NCBI GenBank assembly: GCA_023475715.1
Contig: JAMCVO010000200.1
Coordinates: 1 to 8,235, forward strand
Length of the DNA: 8,235 bases
Direction: 5' to 3'
DNA from: Actinomycetota bacterium
GTDB lineage: Bacteria > Actinomycetota > Humimicrobiia > Humimicrobiales > Humimicrobiaceae
Made by a program: the position numbers and the translations under genes. Positions 5,914 to 8,235 of this stretch are shown here, piece after piece; within the stretch, counting starts at the first letter, position 1; the number at the start of each line of letters is the position of its first letter. The notes under the pieces are model-generated. The model made no database searches. It was not told the origin of the DNA and was given only the letters and a program-made list of their open reading frames with translations.

Positions 5914-7005
5914 CTACTTGCCCATATCTTTCTTAAATTGGTCTAAAAATTCTTTAGCTGTTTCGTGAGTTACAACACCTTGCGGAGCACTAACGACTTT
6001 TTGAATCTCGCTTGCTTTCCCATTATAATAAAGATTAACACCTTTATAAAATGTTTCAATAATTGATTTTGGGGTAACAGTTGTACTCATCTTGAAGAAA
6101 GGTTGTTCAGCTTCTGTAAAACTTGTAAACAATTGTTCACCATATCCACCTGCAGCAACAACAATAACATCCTTTGCATTTTTTTCTTGAAGTGCAAGTT
6201 GTGCGCCCCATGCACCGATTTCATGTACAGCAAAAACTATATCAGGATCTTTTGCATAATTAGAAACTACATTAGCGGCTCCTTCTACTGAAACGTTAAA
6301 CTCCTGAACATTCATTACTTCAATATTACCTTTTCCAAGATATTCGTCTAATCCGGCTAAAAAGGAATCAACACGCTGATGACATATTGGAGAAAAAAAC
6401 ATATGTAAAATTCCAATTGTTGGTTTTTGAATGCCCTTTTCTTTACAATAATTTGCAACATATTCTGCAACTAATCTTCCCGATTCGGAGTTATCCCAAC
6501 CAATCCAAGACTGTTCCTCATCCCAATTACCAGGAGAGTCGACTGACCAAATTGTCATACCACTATCAGCTGCTGTTTTTATAAGATCTTTTAAGCTTTC
6601 TGCATTTACTGGGTCTACAGCTAATATATCATAACCTTTACTAATAAAGTCTTCAATTTGCTGAATTTGTTTTTCAGGATCATTGTTTGCATCTTGTACA
6701 TTAATTTCTTTAAATCCTAATTCCTTGCCCATAGAAACCATTGTATTCGAAAGGATAGTCATCCATTCGTCGGCCTTATTTAGAGCAGCAAAGGCAATTT
6801 TATAATCTCCTGGAAATTGTTTTTCCGTTTCTGCTGCAGAAGTTTCAGTGGCAACTGTGGTTTCTGCTACAGAAGTTTCAGTGGCAACTGTGGTTTCTGC
6901 TACAGAAGTTTCAGTGGCAACTGTGGTTGGTTTGCAACCAACTCCCATAATAAACACACCAACTAAAAAAAATACAATTAGTAAAATGATTAAGATTTTT
7001 TTCAT
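5914..7005 (-). CDS. Sugar ABC transporter substrate-binding lipoprotein (ribose-binding type)
   Basis: A 363-residue extracytoplasmic binding protein of the Peripla_BP_4 (RbsB-like) family that captures a sugar and passes it to the ABC permease. The N-terminus MKKILIILLIVFF has two Lys then a hydrophobic stretch, ending in a lipobox-like MGVGC, with C24 as the presumed lipidated residue. Residues 27-60 are a Thr/Val/Ala/Glu tether made of three near-identical 11-residue repeats. The binding domain follows from about residue 67: KIAFAALNKADEWM, then QQIEDFISKGYDILAVDP and AADSGMTIWSVDSP, then IGWDNSESGRLVAEY, typical of the first lobe and hinge of this family, then a second lobe with ILHMFFSP and IVFAVHEIGAWGAQLAL. 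ATG is preceded by AGAGGA about 5-6 nt upstream. It lies 128 bp after the ABC ATPase. The ligand is not deducible; the nearby nagA suggests an amino sugar, and the many aromatic residues fit sugar stacking. Confidence 0.92.
   Translation of the reverse strand: MKKILIILLIVFFLVGVFIMGVGCKPTTVATETSVAETTVATETSVAETTVATETSAAETEKQFPGDYKIAFAALNKADEWMTILSNTMVSMGKELGFKEINVQDANNDPEKQIQQIEDFISKGYDILAVDPVNAESLKDLIKTAADSGMTIWSVDSPGNWDEEQSWIGWDNSESGRLVAEYVANYCKEKGIQKPTIGILHMFFSPICHQRVDSFLAGLDEYLGKGNIEVMNVQEFNVSVEGAANVVSNYAKDPDIVFAVHEIGAWGAQLALQEKNAKDVIVVAAGGYGEQLFTSFTEAEQPFFKMSTTVTPKSIIETFYKGVNLYYNGKASEIQKVVSAPQGVVTHETAKEFLDQFKKDMGK
6828..6926. repeat. Three tandem 33-bp direct repeats inside the binding-protein gene
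   Basis: Exactly three 33-bp units fill 99 bp. The two nearest the signal-peptide end are identical; the third differs by a single base, turning Val into Ala in the protein. Each encodes 11 residues of the type TVATETSVAET, so copy-number change keeps the reading frame. The near-perfect DNA identity indicates a recent origin or continuing slippage. Confidence 0.95.
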
Positions 7006-7133
7006 TTCTTCCTCTCTTTAGAAAATTTATTAAAAAAACAAATTATTGAGTTCTTCAACCACCTCCTTTACTTTAAAATATTTTATCGATTTGCTCTTTA
7101 TAAATATCACCCCCTCCCAAGTTGTAACTAATT
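7006..7133 (-). other. Intergenic leader of the binding-protein gene
   Basis: A 128-bp spacer between the ATPase stop and the binding-protein ATG. On the minus strand it carries two extra purine-rich Shine-Dalgarno-like sites besides the real one: GGGAGGGGGTG near 7105-7117 and AAAGGAGGTGG at 7058-7068. No convincing gene follows either. It may be an mRNA leader for separate expression of the binding protein, or the scar of a lost small gene. Confidence 0.4.
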
Positions 7134-8235
7134 TTAAACACATAATTCCAAAATTTTTTCTTGTGTAGCCTCTTTTTGACTAAACTCACCCACTATATAC
7201 CCATCGTGAACAACAAGAATTCTATCGCACATTCCTAGTAGTTCGGGCATTTCTGAAGAGATCAATATTACTGATTTACCGATTTTTATTAAGGAATTCA
7301 ATAGTTTGTATATTTCTACCTTTCCTCCTACATCTACCCCTCTTGTTGGTTCATCTAAAATAATTATTTCACTATCTTGTAAAAGCCATTTAGCAAGAAC
7401 GACCTTTTGTTGGTTCCCACCAGATAAATCTTTAACTAGCGTGTCAATAGAAGGTGTTAATATTTTTAAATCCTTAATTAATTGTTTTGAATACTTATCC
7501 TCTAAACTTTTCTTAATAAAAATGCCCTTTATACACTTATTCATATTTACCATGCAAATATTTTGTTTGACAGAAAAATCCAAAACAAGTCCTTGCTGTT
7601 TTCTATCCTCAGGAACTAATCCGAATCCATTTTTAATTGATGCTCTAAAATTTTTATTGTGTATCTGTTGATTTTTATATATAATTTTACCGGAATCAAT
7701 TTTATCAATTCCTAAAATTGCGCGTGCTATTTCGGTTCTTCCTGCACCCATCAATCCTGCCAAACCCATAATTTCACCTTTTTTTACATCAAACGAAATA
7801 TTGTGTAAAACACCTTTACGACATATGTTTTTTACTTCTAAAATTATTTCACCAATTTTAAAATATTCTTTTGGATACTCACTTTCCAAAGTTCTGCCTA
7901 CTATCATTTCTATTAACAATTGCCTATTAACATTATTAACAGGCATAGTTTTAATATGAGAACCATCCCTTAAAACAGTTACCATATCTGCTACTTCAAA
8001 TATTTCATTTAATCTATGAGAGATATAGATTATTGTCATTCCATCTTTTTTTAGCTGCTCAATTAATTTAAATAATATTTTCAGTTCATTTTTCGAAAGT
8101 GCTGATGAAGGCTCGTCCATTATTAAAATTTTACATTTATAAATTATACCTTTAGCTATTTCAACAATTTGTTTTTTCGCTATTGATAAAGTTTCAACAT
8201 TTTCAGTGACATCAATGTCAACACCTAAATTATCC
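7134..8235 (-). CDS. Sugar ABC transporter ATP-binding protein, two-domain RbsA/MglA type (N-terminus off window)
   Basis: A partial CDS: reading is open to the window edge, leaving about 366 residues of an expected ~500. It is the cytoplasmic energising subunit of a monosaccharide importer (COG1129). At the window edge the first domain shows its signature relic LSIAKKQIVEIAKGI and Walker B ILIMDEPSSAL, then the switch His in IIYISHRLNEI. The second domain has the family's modified Walker A GLMGAGRTEIAR, PEDRKQQGLVLDFSVKQN, signature LSGGNQQKVVLAKWL, Walker B IIILDEPTRGVDVGG, and ends with VILISSEMPELLGMCDRILVV. The ATG at 8118-8120 lies inside Walker B and is not the start. It is followed by the binding-protein gene, an order (ATPase before binding protein) that differs from the usual rbs arrangement. 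No permease gene is in the window; it should lie upstream beyond 8235 or elsewhere. Confidence 0.93.
   Translation of the reverse strand, partial: DNLGVDIDVTENVETLSIAKKQIVEIAKGIIYKCKILIMDEPSSALSKNELKILFKLIEQLKKDGMTIIYISHRLNEIFEVADMVTVLRDGSHIKTMPVNNVNRQLLIEMIVGRTLESEYPKEYFKIGEIILEVKNICRKGVLHNISFDVKKGEIMGLAGLMGAGRTEIARAILGIDKIDSGKIIYKNQQIHNKNFRASIKNGFGLVPEDRKQQGLVLDFSVKQNICMVNMNKCIKGIFIKKSLEDKYSKQLIKDLKILTPSIDTLVKDLSGGNQQKVVLAKWLLQDSEIIILDEPTRGVDVGGKVEIYKLLNSLIKIGKSVILISSEMPELLGMCDRILVVHDGYIVGEFSQKEATQEKILELCV

Noticed and set aside
7306..7671. Plus-strand open frame of 121 codons
   Set aside because: It is antisense to conserved motifs of the ABC ATPase and shows no family features of its own.
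8118..8120. ATG as possible start of the ABC ATPase
   Set aside because: It lies inside the Walker B motif ILIMDEPSS of the first domain, and the frame stays open with family-typical sequence to the window edge.
1..8235. tRNA, rRNA, CRISPR array or riboswitch
   Set aside because: No cloverleaf, rRNA-like sequence, spaced repeat array or recognisable riboswitch core was seen; the only tandem repeat is inside the binding-protein gene.

Overview
The window comes from an AT-rich bacterial genome. Every gene lies on the minus strand, so transcription runs from high to low coordinates. Purine-rich Shine-Dalgarno sites, a sugar-binding lipoprotein of the ribose-binding type and A/T-ending codons suggest a low-GC anaerobe, such as a clostridial or halanaerobial Bacillota. 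The Thr/Ala/Glu-rich repeat behind the lipobox is also reminiscent of Atribacterota. This placement is inference only.

Layout in transcription order: (1) 8235-7134, the last ~366 residues of a two-domain sugar ABC ATPase (RbsA/MglA type) whose N-terminus is off the window; (2) 7005-5914, a sugar-binding lipoprotein with three 33-bp tandem repeats behind its signal peptide; (3) 5897-5814, three abutting inverted repeats; (4) about 5830-5270, a wrecked IS200/IS605-type element with a frameshifted tnpA; (5) 5249-4143, a 368-residue protein with a SUMF1/C-type-lectin-like fold whose C-terminus looks like the variable region of a diversity-generating retroelement (DGR) target; (6) 4067-3614, a decayed C-terminal half of an iron-containing alcohol dehydrogenase; (7) 3563-2367, N-acetylglucosamine-6-phosphate deacetylase (NagA); (8) 2325-1390, a NagB-like glucosamine-6-phosphate deaminase/isomerase homologue; (9) 1347-1, an FGGY-family carbohydrate kinase ending exactly at the window edge.

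The metabolic reading is import of a free amino sugar or related sugar by the ABC system, phosphorylation, NagA deacetylation and NagB-like deamination/isomerisation. An ABC importer delivers unphosphorylated sugar, so a kinase is needed; the only one visible is FGGY, not the ROK-type kinase usual for GlcNAc. The NagB-like protein also has Thr where NagB has its ring-opening Asp. The pathway may therefore serve a substrate other than ordinary GlcNAc.

The most unusual item is the DGR-target-like protein sitting between transporter and catabolic genes with no phage gene, reverse transcriptase or template repeat in view. The IS remnant and dehydrogenase pseudogene on either side of it mark this central 2 kb as a rearranged part of an otherwise tidy sugar locus.
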